From Crossaster papposus (taxonomy: Eukaryota; Echinodermata; Asteroidea; Velatida; Solasteridae), in contig JBAIAA010000029.1 of NCBI GenBank assembly GCA_037893245.1, positions 806,001 through 870,000 on the forward strand: a stretch of DNA of 64,000 nt. Direction: 5' to 3'. The translations under genes were made by a program, and so were the position numbers. The notes below the pieces were generated by a model. That model was given only the letters and a program-made list of their open reading frames with translations, was not told where the DNA came from and ran no database searches. Positions 46,577 to 57,400 of this stretch are shown here, piece by piece (within the stretch, counting starts at the first letter, position 1; every line of letters starts with the position of its first letter).

Positions 46577-48310
46577 TTGATTCGAGTTGAGTCATCAGGT
46601 CAAGAAGTCGAGTTGAGTCATCTGGTCAATAAGTTGAGTTGAGTCATCATGCAGGTCAAGAAGTCGAGTTGAGTCATCTGGTCAATAAGTCGAGTTGAGT
46701 CATCATGCAGGTCAAGAAGTCAAATTGAGTCATCAGGTCAAGAAGTCGAGTTGAGTCATGAAGTCGAGTCATCAGGTCAAGAAGTCAAGTTGAGTCATCA
46801 GGTCAAGAAGTCAAGTTGAGTCATAAATTCGAGTCATCAGGTCAAGAAGTCGAGTTGAGTCATCAGGTCAAGAAGTCGAGTTGAGTCATCAGGGTAAGAA
46901 GTCGAGTTGAGTCATCAGGGTAAGAAGTCGAGTTGAGTCATCAGGTCAAGAAGTCGAGTTGAGTGATCAGGGTAAGAAGTCGAGTTGAGTGATCAGGTCA
47001 AGAAGTCGAGTTGAGTCATCAGGTCAAGAAGTCGAGTTGAGTGATCAGGGTAAGAAGTCGAGTTGAGTGATCAGGTCAAGAAGTCGAGTTGAGTCATCAG
47101 GTCAAAAAGTCAAGTTGAGTCATGAATTCGAGTCATCAGGTCAAGAAGTCGAGTTGAGTCATCAGGTCAAGAAGTCGAGTTGAGTCATCAGGGTAAGAAG
47201 TCGAGTTGAGTCATCAGGTAAAGAAGTCGAGTTAAGTCATCAGGTCAAGAAGTCGAGTTGATTCATCAGGGTAAGAAGTCGAGTTGAGTCATCAGGTCAA
47301 GAAGTCGAGTTGCGTCATTAGGTCAAGAAATCGAGTTGAGTCATCAGGGTAAGAAGTCGAGTTGAGTCATCAGGGTAAGAAGTCGAGTTGAGTCACCAGG
47401 GTAAGAAGTCGAGTTGAGTCATCAGGTCAAGAAGTCGAGTTGATTCATCAGGGTAAGAAGTCGAGTTGAGTCATCAGATCAAGAAGTCGAGTTGAGTCAT
47501 CAGGGTAAGAAGTCGAGTTGAGTCATCAGGTCAAGAAGTCGAGTTAAGTCATCAGGTCAAGAAGTCGAGTTGATTCATCAGGGTAAGAAGTCGAGTTGAG
47601 TCATCAGGGTAAGAAGTCGAGTTGATTCATCAGGGTAAGAAGTCGAGTTGAGTCATCAGGTCAAGAAGTCGAGTTGATTCATCAGGGTAAGAAGTCGAGT
47701 TGAGTCATCAGGTCAAGAAGTCGAGTTGAGTCATCAGGGTAAGAAGTCGAGTTGAGTCATCAGGTCAAGAAGTCGAGTTAAGTCATCAGGTCAAGAAGTC
47801 GAGTTGATTCATCAGGGTAAGAAGTCGAGTTGAGTCATCAGATCAAGAAGTCGAGTTGAGTCATCAGGGTAAGAAGTCGAGTTGAGTCATCAGGTCAAGA
47901 AGTCGAGTTGATTCATCAGGGTAAGAAGTCGAGTTGAGTCATCAGATCAAGAAGTCGAGTTGAGTCATCAGGGTAAGAAGTCGAGTTGAGTCATCAGGTC
48001 AAGAAGTCGAGTTAAGTCATCAGGTCAAGAAGTCGAGTTGATTCATCAGGGTAAGAAGTCGAGTTGAGTCATCAGGGTAAGAAGTCGAGTTGATTCATCA
48101 GGGTAAGAAGTCGAGTTGAGTCATCAGGTCAAGAAGTCGAGTTGATTCATCAGGGTAAGAAGTCGAGTTGAGTCATCAGGTCAAGAAGTCGAGTTGATTC
48201 ATCAGGGTAAGAAGTCGAGTTGAGTCATCAGGTCAAGAAGTCGAGTTGATTCATCAGGGTAAGAAGTCGAGTTGAGTCATCAGGTCAAGAAATCGAGTAG
48301 AGTCAAGTCA
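46577..48310 (+). repeat. 23-bp minisatellite, copy 2 (about 75 units)
   Basis: Same unit as 26890-28650 but one uninterrupted block. It has its own higher-order patterns, alternating GAGTTGAGTCATCAGGTCAA with GTTGATTCATCAGGGTAAG. The downstream spacer (48310-48600) matches the copy-1 spacer once, so the internal duplication of copy 1 is absent. Confidence 0.95.
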
Positions 48311-48884
48311 AGTCAAATATTTAGCTTGATTAAATTCAAGTCGCAAATACCACTATATAAACACGAGAGAAACTAATTTGAACCACAAGATGGGAGTTTA
48401 TGACAGTGTATATTTGTGTAATGGAGAAAAAATGCAAACAATAAAAGAGCAGTGATTTTTTCTTAATTTTCGATTGATTTATATTTTGAAGAAATCGTAT
48501 ACAAATCTTGAAATAAAAGAGTTTTAGAGTAAAAACATTGAACCCCTTTAATTTTCACAACAGAATCTTAAACTTTGAAGGCACTTATTTAGTATTTTGT
48601 TTTTTATACCGTAGCATTTTTTTTAAGAATAAATACAAACTTTAAAGACATCCATTTTTATTGCGACATCAATTAAAAAAAATAATAATCTGTCTGCTTT
48701 ACGTTTTATGGACATTTTCCCCTTTAAAATATTCAACAACAATGATATATTTACATGTAGGTCTTGTATAAAACTAATAATGTTTATTATTTCCTGCAAT
48801 GGAAGGACTATTTTCCTTCAGTGGAAGAATTCAACGAGGTACATATGCGCAATAAACATTCCTGCACACTGACAATAATCCATG

Positions 48885-49570
48885 GCAGGGGGGGGGGGGG
48901 GCCCTTCGAGACTGTGATTGCGAAACGCTGAGGTACCGTCCATTCTCAAAATAGGGGGGAACAATTTTCTCACGCGAAAAATAATGAGTTTTTGGCATCC
49001 AATCTTAACATCTTGTCTTTTGTAGTTGTAAAAGGTTGTTATTTACCTTAATTGTTATCATCCAATGACAAAAAAATGTATTGAAAATGAAAAAAGCACT
49101 CGAAAAAAATTAAGCGTTGACGTACCGTTGATGCGCGTGGAGATTGTGCACAAATACTCAAACGACGTTAACAAATACCTCCCCTAAAAAGGGCAATAAT
49201 AATCGATAAATTGTGAAAAATCGTGCTTCGAGCCCACTCATTTTTTTTCCATGGATACGTTAAAAAAGAATGTAGCAGTGATATAATGAATTTTAAAAAA
49301 AATCTGCCTGTGAACCCCTTGCGTTTTATCGTGTTGTTTTCAAACGAAAATGGCAGAAAATGACATCGCCCCCCAAAAAAATCGTGTAGATCGTGCCTGT
49401 GTTCCTGGCTTTGCGAAGGTTGTATAAATCACTGAATTTGGGGAGCGAGCACGGAGCAAATTTGTACGTGTTTCAATGGTGCGCTTCGAGGTAGCGATCT
49501 ATACGTATTTACTGTGTGAGATGTGTGGCTCATGAGCGTGGAAGAATGAATGAGATACATTTCAACGTTG
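48885..49570. other. Copy-2 private spacer with a poly-G run
   Basis: Begins with about 14 G (near 48889-48902). No gene recognised. Poly-purine stretches occur but no ORF of note. Confidence 0.5.
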
Positions 49571-49584
49571 GTGGCGCACTTTGT

Positions 49585-50332
49585 TGAATTATCAGGAATG
49601 GGTGGATAAAAGGTATAGGATACACCATTGGTAATTGCTTGAATTATCATAAATGGGTGGATTTTAAAGGTAGGATACACCATTGGTAATTGCTTGAATT
49701 ATCAGGAATGGTTGGATTGAAAGGTAGGATACACCATCAGTAATTGCTTGAATTATCAGGAATGGGTGAATGTAAAGGTATATGATACACCATTGGTAAT
49801 TGCTTGAATTATCATGAATGGGTGGATTTAAAGGTAGAATACACCATTGGTAATTGCTTGAATTATCAGGAATGGGTGGATTTAAAGGTATGATACACCA
49901 ATGGTAATTGCTTAAATTATCATGAACGGGTGGATATAAAGGTAGGATACACCATTGGTAATTGCTTGAATTATCATGAACGGGTGGATATAAAGGTAGG
50001 ATACACCATCAGTAATTGCTTGAATTATCATAAATGGGTGGATTTTAAAGGTAATATGATACATCAATGGTAATTGCTTAAATTATTATGAACGGGTGGA
50101 TATAAAGGTAGGATACACCAATGGTAATTGCTTGAATTATCATGAACGGGTTCATTCGCAATTGCCGTCTGGCGATCGTTAATTTTATTTTGTTATACAA
50201 TTCAATTTTTCAGAACAATCTAGAGCAATAATTTTGTTGGATGTCTACAATCATTATTTACTTTTATATATGTTCTGATAATTCTGTAGTAAAACGTTTC
50301 GATATCTGCAAATAATGTATCCTACCTTTAAT
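49585..50332 (+). mobile_element. TTAA-type element, copy H, about ten left-end units
   Basis: The longest array here (49585-50150), with units of about 54 bp, some with 1-3 bp indels (AAGGTATAGGATACACC, AAGGTAATATGATACATC). The body keeps a hairpin remnant (GCCGTCTGGCGATCG) and the right end ATGTATCCTACCT-TTAA. Confidence 0.85.
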
Positions 50333-50836
50333 ATTTATTTACACTGTATACATGTACAAATATTTCAGGAAATCAAACTGCATTTCAGGTAAGTTTTTGT
50401 TCTTATCCAGCCTCTCAAAGAGGAACAAAAAAGTATTTTCTGCCTAAAACCCACTAATTAGTGCAGAAGTAGTAAAACAGGAGTTGACATTAGCCAGCTA
50501 AGACTGGTCCCCTGACTCTAAAATTCCCCTACGTTTATAAATTGCTCTGTTTCATCTTTATAAATTTATATCTACGCGATTGTTTTTTCCAGCATTTACG
50601 AACAAAAACCTTCAAACAAGTCAGTGTAATAATATTTGCTATACACTAACCCCCTAAATCCATCAATTTGAACTTTCCTAAAAGCGAGAAAAATGTGTAC
50701 CGGTACATGTATTTAGCCAATGTTTTCTTAACTACATGAAGACAAAGGAATGTCCACAGTACGTATGGAAGGTAAAGCTGGGTGGGTTTGTTTTTGATTG
50801 AAATACATGTAGAGGACAATAGGGTCCCCTATTTCG

Positions 50837-50844
50837 TATAAATA
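50837..50844 (+). promoter_or_regulatory. TATA box of TRIM copy 2
   Basis: TATAAATA followed by CTGAACTTTCGGTCAAAAC, as in copy 1. Sequence upstream of the box differs between copies, so the conserved promoter block is short. Confidence 0.65.
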
Positions 50845-51102
50845 TTTCTGAACTTTCGGTCAAAACCTACGGAACTGGAGAGTGCAATTTGAGCAATGAC
50901 AAAAACCACTTTTTGTTCAATGTAGAAAACCTGCCAATGCAAACAAGCTAATTCATTTGTTAGATTACCTTATATTCCTTCAAAAATCGTTCATAAAAAG
51001 AAAATATTTTTTTTTTGAAAACGCAGAGACGCCTAAACTTTAATTAAACAGGTATTTTTGTGTATTTTGTTATTTTTGTATTCAGCCGAAAAAAAGATCA
51101 TA

Positions 51103-53127
51103 ATGGCATCAAGACAGCCTGACGTGACGGTTCAATCTGTGTTGGGTAAGATCAGTCGAGATCATCTAGAGTGCCCCATTTGCACCGACCGTTTCACTGA
51201 ACCCAAGGTTCTCGACTGTCTGCACAGTTTCTGTCAGAAATGCCTCAAAGACGTCAGACGTCAACATCCACAAGATCCAACACTGGAGTGTCCCCTCTGC
51301 AGACGCAAAACCGTAGTGAAAGGAGATGTTTCTGATCTGCCAAGTGACTTCAAACTGATTGCCTTGGTGGATGAAGTCGACTTTTATGAAAAGCTACTTG
51401 AGGGTCAAAGGCCAGAGATCAAATGTCAAGCCTGTGATGAAGAGAATCAGGCTGTGTCACGATGCATAGACTGCGATCATTTTCTCTGCAGAGACTGCCA
51501 AGTGGCACACGGACGGATGACTTTAATGAAATCGCATAAAATCTACACAGTGGCCCAGCTTCAATCGGGAGAGGTACCTTACAAGAGTAAGATCAGGGAG
51601 TACATCCCAAAATGTGGCAAGCATTCCGATCAAAATCCCAACATTTACTGTGACACATGCGAGAAGTTGGTGTGCACAACTTGTGCTATTCTACAGCATG
51701 AGAAACACTCTCGTGTTGATCTACTCGAAGCTGTCGACAAGTGCAAACGAGATGTTGCTAGAATGTCCCTGAAAGCTGAACAGATCAAAGCACAACTGAA
51801 AGCAAACATAAGTGAAGCAGATGACAAGCACAGCAAGCTGAATGCCGTGTATGCAGACACCACCAAGAAAATCTCCAGTAAGGCTGACAAGGAGGTTGCT
51901 AGAATCACAAAGGAGATCAGAGAAGAGGAACAGAAACTGACACAAGAGGCAGATGCAATCTTCAAGGACCGAACCAAGACATTGGAAACTGTTCGTACTA
52001 GAAACATCAGTCGCTGGACCGAGACTAAGAAAAAGCTAAATGCGGTCACCCAATTTGTAACTGAAGCAAGTTGCTACGAGATTCTGGATTTCAAGCCTAA
52101 ACTCCTGTACACCCTGAAAGAACTGACCGAGGAACAACCTGAAGCCTTGCCAGACAGTTTGCCCTCCATTATGGATTTTGAGGAAGGTATCGGGAGGTCA
52201 CTTGGCAGGCTGGTGCTGGAAAAAACACCAATACCCAGCTCACTCGGCTCAATTGCCGCAGCTGAGGGTTCACAGAGACCTGCAAGATGGGAGCGAAAAA
52301 TACAGATGAAGACATTTGGACCAACAAAACAAACATTTGTCCTTGTTGATGAAGTTGCAGCATTATCTAACAATGAAATTGTCGTATTGGACAGGCAGCG
52401 TAAAAAGTTGATTATTCTCCCAACCAATGGCAACATTCTGTTTGATGTCACTTCACAAGAACTCCAACTTGCAGGGTTGAACAGACCAACCCATGTTTCA
52501 GTTAACAGGGATGATGAAATCGTCATTCTTGACAGTCCGAGCGTCAAATTCTTCCATCAGGGTTACCAAACCTGCCTTCATCAGTTCCTCCTACCAGGTG
52601 GGGAGACCGACAACACCCCAACCTGCCTTGCAGTGGATGGTGGCGATATGGTAGCAGTGGGTTATAAATTGCAAGAAATGATCTCACTGCACAAGAGAGA
52701 TGGATCCCTCATCAGGAGAATACATGCTCCAAAGATTGGGTTTAACTTGGTAATCCATAATAAGCAGAGGCTTATCTACAACGGTTACGCTGGTTCGGCT
52801 AGTAGCAATGACAAATTACTATCAGTCGATTACGATGGTAACATGTTATTTTCGGTTACAATCCCCAGTAACATTCAAGGGAATTGGCGCTCTACTGGTC
52901 TGTGCTGTGACAAAGATGGCGATATCTACATCGCTGTACGTACAAAGGGACAGCCTGAACAAAGTGAAATTCAGCAATTCAGCCGTGATGGGCAGTACAT
53001 TGGCTGTGCTATCACTGAATGTGGTAGGCCGGGTGATGTCGCATGTACACCAGCAGGAGAGCTGGTATTGGCGTCAGAGACCCAAGTTATACTCTATCAT
53101 AGGGTGTATAACGAGAAACACCAATAA
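51103..53127 (+). CDS. TRIM-family RING/B-box E3 ubiquitin ligase, copy 2 (TRIM56/TRIM-NHL-like)
   Basis: 674 residues, uninterrupted, same architecture as copy 1: RING (CPIC, LDCLHSFCQKC, CPLC), two B-boxes, a long coiled coil and a propeller-like C-terminal half. Differences from copy 1: one residue fewer between RING cysteines (VRRQHPQDPT), a TFVLVDEVAAL segment instead of IGQEFVLAAIS at the start of the propeller, an extra SAS in a loop (YAGSASSNDK), and a C-terminal YNEKHQ lost in copy 1. The start ATG is in the same context; upstream frame to 51058 probably is UTR after an acceptor-like TATTTTTGTATTCAG. All metal ligands are present, so it should be active if expressed. Confidence 0.9.
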   Translation: MASRQPDVTVQSVLGKISRDHLECPICTDRFTEPKVLDCLHSFCQKCLKDVRRQHPQDPTLECPLCRRKTVVKGDVSDLPSDFKLIALVDEVDFYEKLLEGQRPEIKCQACDEENQAVSRCIDCDHFLCRDCQVAHGRMTLMKSHKIYTVAQLQSGEVPYKSKIREYIPKCGKHSDQNPNIYCDTCEKLVCTTCAILQHEKHSRVDLLEAVDKCKRDVARMSLKAEQIKAQLKANISEADDKHSKLNAVYADTTKKISSKADKEVARITKEIREEEQKLTQEADAIFKDRTKTLETVRTRNISRWTETKKKLNAVTQFVTEASCYEILDFKPKLLYTLKELTEEQPEALPDSLPSIMDFEEGIGRSLGRLVLEKTPIPSSLGSIAAAEGSQRPARWERKIQMKTFGPTKQTFVLVDEVAALSNNEIVVLDRQRKKLIILPTNGNILFDVTSQELQLAGLNRPTHVSVNRDDEIVILDSPSVKFFHQGYQTCLHQFLLPGGETDNTPTCLAVDGGDMVAVGYKLQEMISLHKRDGSLIRRIHAPKIGFNLVIHNKQRLIYNGYAGSASSNDKLLSVDYDGNMLFSVTIPSNIQGNWRSTGLCCDKDGDIYIAVRTKGQPEQSEIQQFSRDGQYIGCAITECGRPGDVACTPAGELVLASETQVILYHRVYNEKHQ

Positions 53128-54317
53128 CATATCCAGCAGATTTTTTAACAATAGCAAGTGAACACTTTTCCAGACATGGGCTCAAAGACACGATTTTATT
53201 AGTTCAACTTTATATTATCCATAAGCCTTCGAATGAACGTTGATTTTGAGGTTGCAGTAGAAAATGTAATGCAGTCATAAGCCGTGTCCGCATTGGACTT
53301 TCCTTACAGAGACTGTTGTCAATTTAACCAAATTAAATCCAGTGCAGACAGCCGGTAAACTTGTCAAATTGTCGGTTGCAGGTTTTACCCTCCGAAGCAG
53401 TAAGTTCTACAGAGCAAAGCATGTAGCGGAAGAGTTTACGTCGTATGTTTTACGTCGCTGAAAAGTCCAGTGCAGACAAAGTCCAGTGCATGCAGTGTAA
53501 AATCTACACTTTGATCATGTGCTTTCCGTCTAGAGGTCAATGCATGACCTCTACAATTTCGCGCGCTAGCATAGCATACGTAATGTGCGCTATACTACAG
53601 CAGCTGCAGTTCGGACTGGATGCACGCACAATGACATGAAACTTTCGTTAACCAATGCTGAGCCGTATATCTGCCCTTTTCTACAAAACCAAATCTGGTG
53701 AACACGATGTCGGAGGTCAGGCGTAAGGTGCCCTCATTATATTCTGAGAGGACATGTCACTCTGGACTAGGACTTTCTGAGTGAGATCCGTGTAATCCAA
53801 GTGCAGACGCTCGGAAGAATAACCACCATGGAATGTTTACAATCACGTATACTGTTGTCATTAGTTAATTAGTCCAATGCCAACACAACTAAAGATCCAG
53901 GAATAAAACAAATATTTTTTTTTTTTTTTTAAACAACGCTTTAGACAACACTTCCAGGGACACAATTTGTTTACCCGGCATTGTCTCGGAAAATGAAAAT
54001 GGATAAGAAAGTGATGAATTGTGGTTCTTAATATGAATCACAGTTGTGTCGTCGTCAGTGTTTGTTATTGGTGTCTCGGGGTGCCAGGATGCTCAGCTTA
54101 ATTCAATGCACTGCCGTTCCGGCCTCCCGAGTCCAGACTTGACAGGTTTGACTTGTAGTTTTGAGAAAAACACATACTTGTACATGAGTTTGCAATGGCT
54201 TATTAAATGTATGCGTTTCATTAAACGAAACGATAGAGTAATCTCAAGAAAATTATTAATTTTATTCAGGAAAATGTTCAGTATGTTCAAGATTGCGTAA
54301 TTTTAAAGAAAAAGGAC
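53128..54317. other. 3' flank of TRIM copy 2, duplicated
   Basis: Collinear with 35919-37177, including the GTCCGCATTGGACTT repeat near 53285. It has a long T run (53911-53930). No gene is called. Confidence 0.55.
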
Positions 54318-54572
54318 TTTTAAATTATCAGGAATGGGTGGATTTAAAGGTAGAATACACCATTGGTATTTGCTTGAATTATCAGGAATGGGTGGATTTA
54401 AGGGTAGGATACTTGGTTTTTTTCGTGATAGCCATCCGTGGACAATTACAGGATATCTAGCACAATCATTTTGCTGGATGCCTACAATACTCATTGACTT
54501 TCAAATAAGTAAAATATTTCTAAATAATTTGGTAGTAAAATGTAGTAGTAGATATCTGCAAATGGTTTATCC
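54318..54572 (+). mobile_element. TTAA-type element, copy I, left part
   Basis: One to two left-end units, a decayed hairpin (GATAGCCATCC) and the tail to CTGCAAATGGTTTATCC. The missing right end, TATCCTACCTTTAA, lies at 56096-56109, on the other side of a LINE insertion. Confidence 0.8.
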
Positions 54573-55973
54573 CTTGTAGTTCCAAAACAGCCTGGTTTAG
54601 ACACGGGGTTTGCGAATTTCCGTCCTATTTCTAATCTGCAGTTTGTGTCCAAGCTAGTTGAACGAGCCGTTACTGATCAACTTTATTCATATCTGGTAAA
54701 AAATGAGTATTTGCCTAGCAATCAATCAGCTTATCGTCCGGGGCACAGTACTGAAACTGCATTGTTTCGGATTAAGAATGACATTCTTATGAATATGGAC
54801 AAACAATGTGTAACTCTACTTGTGCTATTAGATCTAAGCGCAGCTTTTGATACTGTGGATTATGGTATATTACTGGGTCGGTTACGTAATAACTTTGGAA
54901 TAACTGGAACAGTGTACAATTGGTTTGAATCATATTTATTGGGTAGATCTCAACGTGTATCAGTTGATGGGGTATTATCAGATAGTTTTCATCTTGAATC
55001 TGGTGTCCCACAATGTAGTTGTCTTGGTCCTTTATTGTTCTCGTTGTATTCCAGTGAGTTATTTAAGGTCACAGAGAAACATCCTCTACATGTTCATTCA
55101 TATGCCGACGATACACAACTCTATTTATCTTTCAAACCCAAAGCTGGTACAAATGAGTCTACTGCTAAGTGTTCCATTGAAAATTGTATCACTGAAATTC
55201 AACAATGGATGACGGTAAATAAACTCAAGCTCAATACTGGAAAAACTGAATTTATTATTTTGGGTACAAAGAAACAGCTGGAAAAGTTAACTATGTCTCA
55301 TTTAAAAGTTGGCAATACTGTTGTTCATGCGTCATCTGGTGCTATTCGTAACCTTGGGGTTTGGTTTGATTCTTAACTTAAATTGGGGTATCATGTAAGT
55401 AAAATAAGTAGTTCTGCGTTTTACCACCTGTATAATTTGCGTAGGATCAGGAAGTTTTTAACTCGACAGTCTATAGAGTCTTTAGTGCATGCCTTTATAA
55501 CAAGCAAACTAGATTATTGTAATAGTTTACTGTATGGTCTTTCAAGTACACACATCGGTAAATTACAAAGAATTCAAAATATTGCAGCTCGCCTTGTAAC
55601 CGGTTCACCACATATATTTCACATCGCGCCAGTTCTTCATCTCCTTCATTGGTTACCAGTTGTATATCGTATTCAGTTTAAAATTTTAATTTTAACATTT
55701 AAATGTTTATATGGAACAGCTCCGGGGTATCTCTGTGACCTGGTGTCTGTTATTCGTCAAAACAGATATTGTCTTCGTTCAATGAATAATGTGTTACTGA
55801 CTCCGGGGAGTGCTAAATGTAAAGTTTCACTAGGTGACTGTGCCTTTCAGACAGCTGCCCCTAAACTATGGAACAAACTTCCAGGTCACATTAGGAATCT
55901 TAGGAGTTTAGATAAGTTTAAAACTGAAGTTAAAACATATCTTTTTCAACTAGTTTTTTATTTTGAATCATAA
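54573..55973 (+). pseudogene. LINE reverse transcriptase, C-terminal part, one stop
   Basis: Open from the 5' junction: NFRPISNLQFVSKLVERAV, SAYRPGHSTETALFRIK, LLDLSAAFDTVDY, WFESYLLGRSQRV, then the catalytic SYADDTQLY box. The usual GVPQGS-type block reads GVPQCSCLGPLLF, with two unusual Cys. A single in-frame TAA lies at 55374-55376. The same frame continues through SKLDYCNSLLYGL and AARLVTG to 55973, the end of the family ORF. Inactive here, and 5' truncated. Confidence 0.9.
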
Positions 55974-56095
55974 TTTTTTTTTTAACTGAGTAATAGTATG
56001 ATGTAGTTAATTTTGTTTTATGTATAATGTACAGCGCACATTAACATATTTGTATGGAATGCGCGCTATATAAATGTAATTATTATTATTATTAT
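54573..56095 (+). mobile_element. 5'-truncated L2/CR1-type LINE inserted in copy I
   Basis: Contains the RT core to the 3' end and ends GCGCTATATAAATG followed by an ATT microsatellite, as L2-type elements do. TATCC flanks both sides (54568-54572 and 56096-56100), a likely target duplication. It splits the TTAA element, and copy 1 lacks it, so it came after the segmental duplication. Confidence 0.9.
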
Positions 56096-56377
56096 TATCC
56101 TACCTTTAAATGGATGAGATCAACATACAATGTTTTTGCATGACACGACGCTATGTATAATTTTGTCCAAATTGTAGTAACTTGTCGAGATTGGACATTT
56201 TTGCATGAACATACAAAGAGGCCTCATTATAGCACGTAGAGCTTAGATCGGCTGAAATTAGTAAATTTGTTTAATATTTCCATAAAATCATATCAGAATT
56301 AATAATAATTAATAATAATTAATAATAATTTTGGAGGCTAATCATCCTTATTCGCAGCTGGGTGCCGAATTGCGAAG

Positions 56378-56507
56378 GGACCGGGAATCGAGCCCGGGGC
56401 GGGAATCGAGCCCGGGCCGGGGAATCGAGCCCGGGCCGGGGAATCGAGCCCGGGCCGGGGAATCGAGCCCGGGCCGGGGAATCGAGCCCGGGCCGGGGAA
56501 TCGAGCA
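56378..56507 (-). repeat. 19-bp minisatellite made from a SINE B box
   Basis: Seven GAATCGAG cores in units of about 19 bp (CCGGGGAATCGAGCCCGGG). In reverse this is the Pol III B box (GGCTCGATTCC). The flanks are those of the copy-1 SINE: the left flank TGCCGAATTGCGAAGG matches 38060 and the right flank CAGTAGCATCTTATTCAGTG matches copy 1 near 38420. The open frame 56331-56534 is a by-product. Confidence 0.85.
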
Positions 56508-57400
56508 GTAGCATCTTATTCAGTGTATAAATAGTTTTTAGTTTGATATTTTATGGTTTTTTTTTCCATTTTATTCATTTTGGTTTCTTGTATTTTCCAC
56601 TTTCCATTTTTTTGTTTTATTACATTATGCTAATTTAGTTTCAAAAAAAAAATACACTCAACTGGTATCTCATCTAAGTACATAAATTTCAATGACTTCT
56701 GAGATACGACATTTGTTCAAGACCGTATGGCATTTTGTGTATAAACGCGCTGAGATATGACGTTTTTGCTTGAACTCATTTGCTCGTAATCGAGATACGA
56801 CCTTATAATTTTAATCAATTACGTCATAATGACGTAATACTTTTCATTAAAACTCTGGTGTAACAATGTATGAGTAAATCTTAAAAAAATTACACAAAAA
56901 AATGTAATTTTGACAAATTTGGCAGTTACAATGTTTTTGTCACCCACACGACGGTGGTCTACCCAAACCCACTTCCTTGGTTGTCCGGTGGGCTAGTGAA
57001 AAATTCAGTAACCTACCTGTAAAGGTTTAGATCAAAATGCGGTACAAGTTAAAATTGTTATTGTCTTTTTGTATATTAAATAAATATCGGATCAAAATAA
57101 ACTGAGTATAAACTTTTGTTTGTGTTTTCGGCATGATTGTTGATAGCCTGGGACTGGAGCGCTCGATCTCGAGTAGACTGGTGGGCTTCAGTGAGATTAG
57201 TATAGTATAAACTACGGCGCACCACGGTGCAGGGTACCGCACATAATGTGCACTATTCTCTTTCACATCGTTCAGCCTTTCTTACCATAACGGCCCACTG
57301 CGTAGCTGTATATTATGAGCGTTCTGCCATGTCACTAGTAGTAGCGTCTGATACAGAGCCTGTTTACAACAGCGCCCTCTGTGTATGTTACTACGGATGT

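Larger units (their letters stand above)
43375..57400 (+). repeat. Segmental duplication, copy 2
   Basis: The partner of 22285-39620; block pairs are given there. Private to copy 2: a LINE 3' tail (45438-45612), a 0.65-kb stretch (48885-49560), a LINE RT fragment (54573-56095), a B-box minisatellite (56378-56507), and a deletion that removed the TTAA transposon region of copy 1. Confidence 0.9.

Noticed and set aside
10600-50332. CRISPR array in the regularly spaced repeats
   Set aside because: The 54-bp units are contiguous without unique spacers, and the genome is clearly eukaryotic.
56331-56534. Gly/Pro/Glu-rich 67-residue ORF
   Set aside because: By-product of the 19-bp B-box minisatellite.
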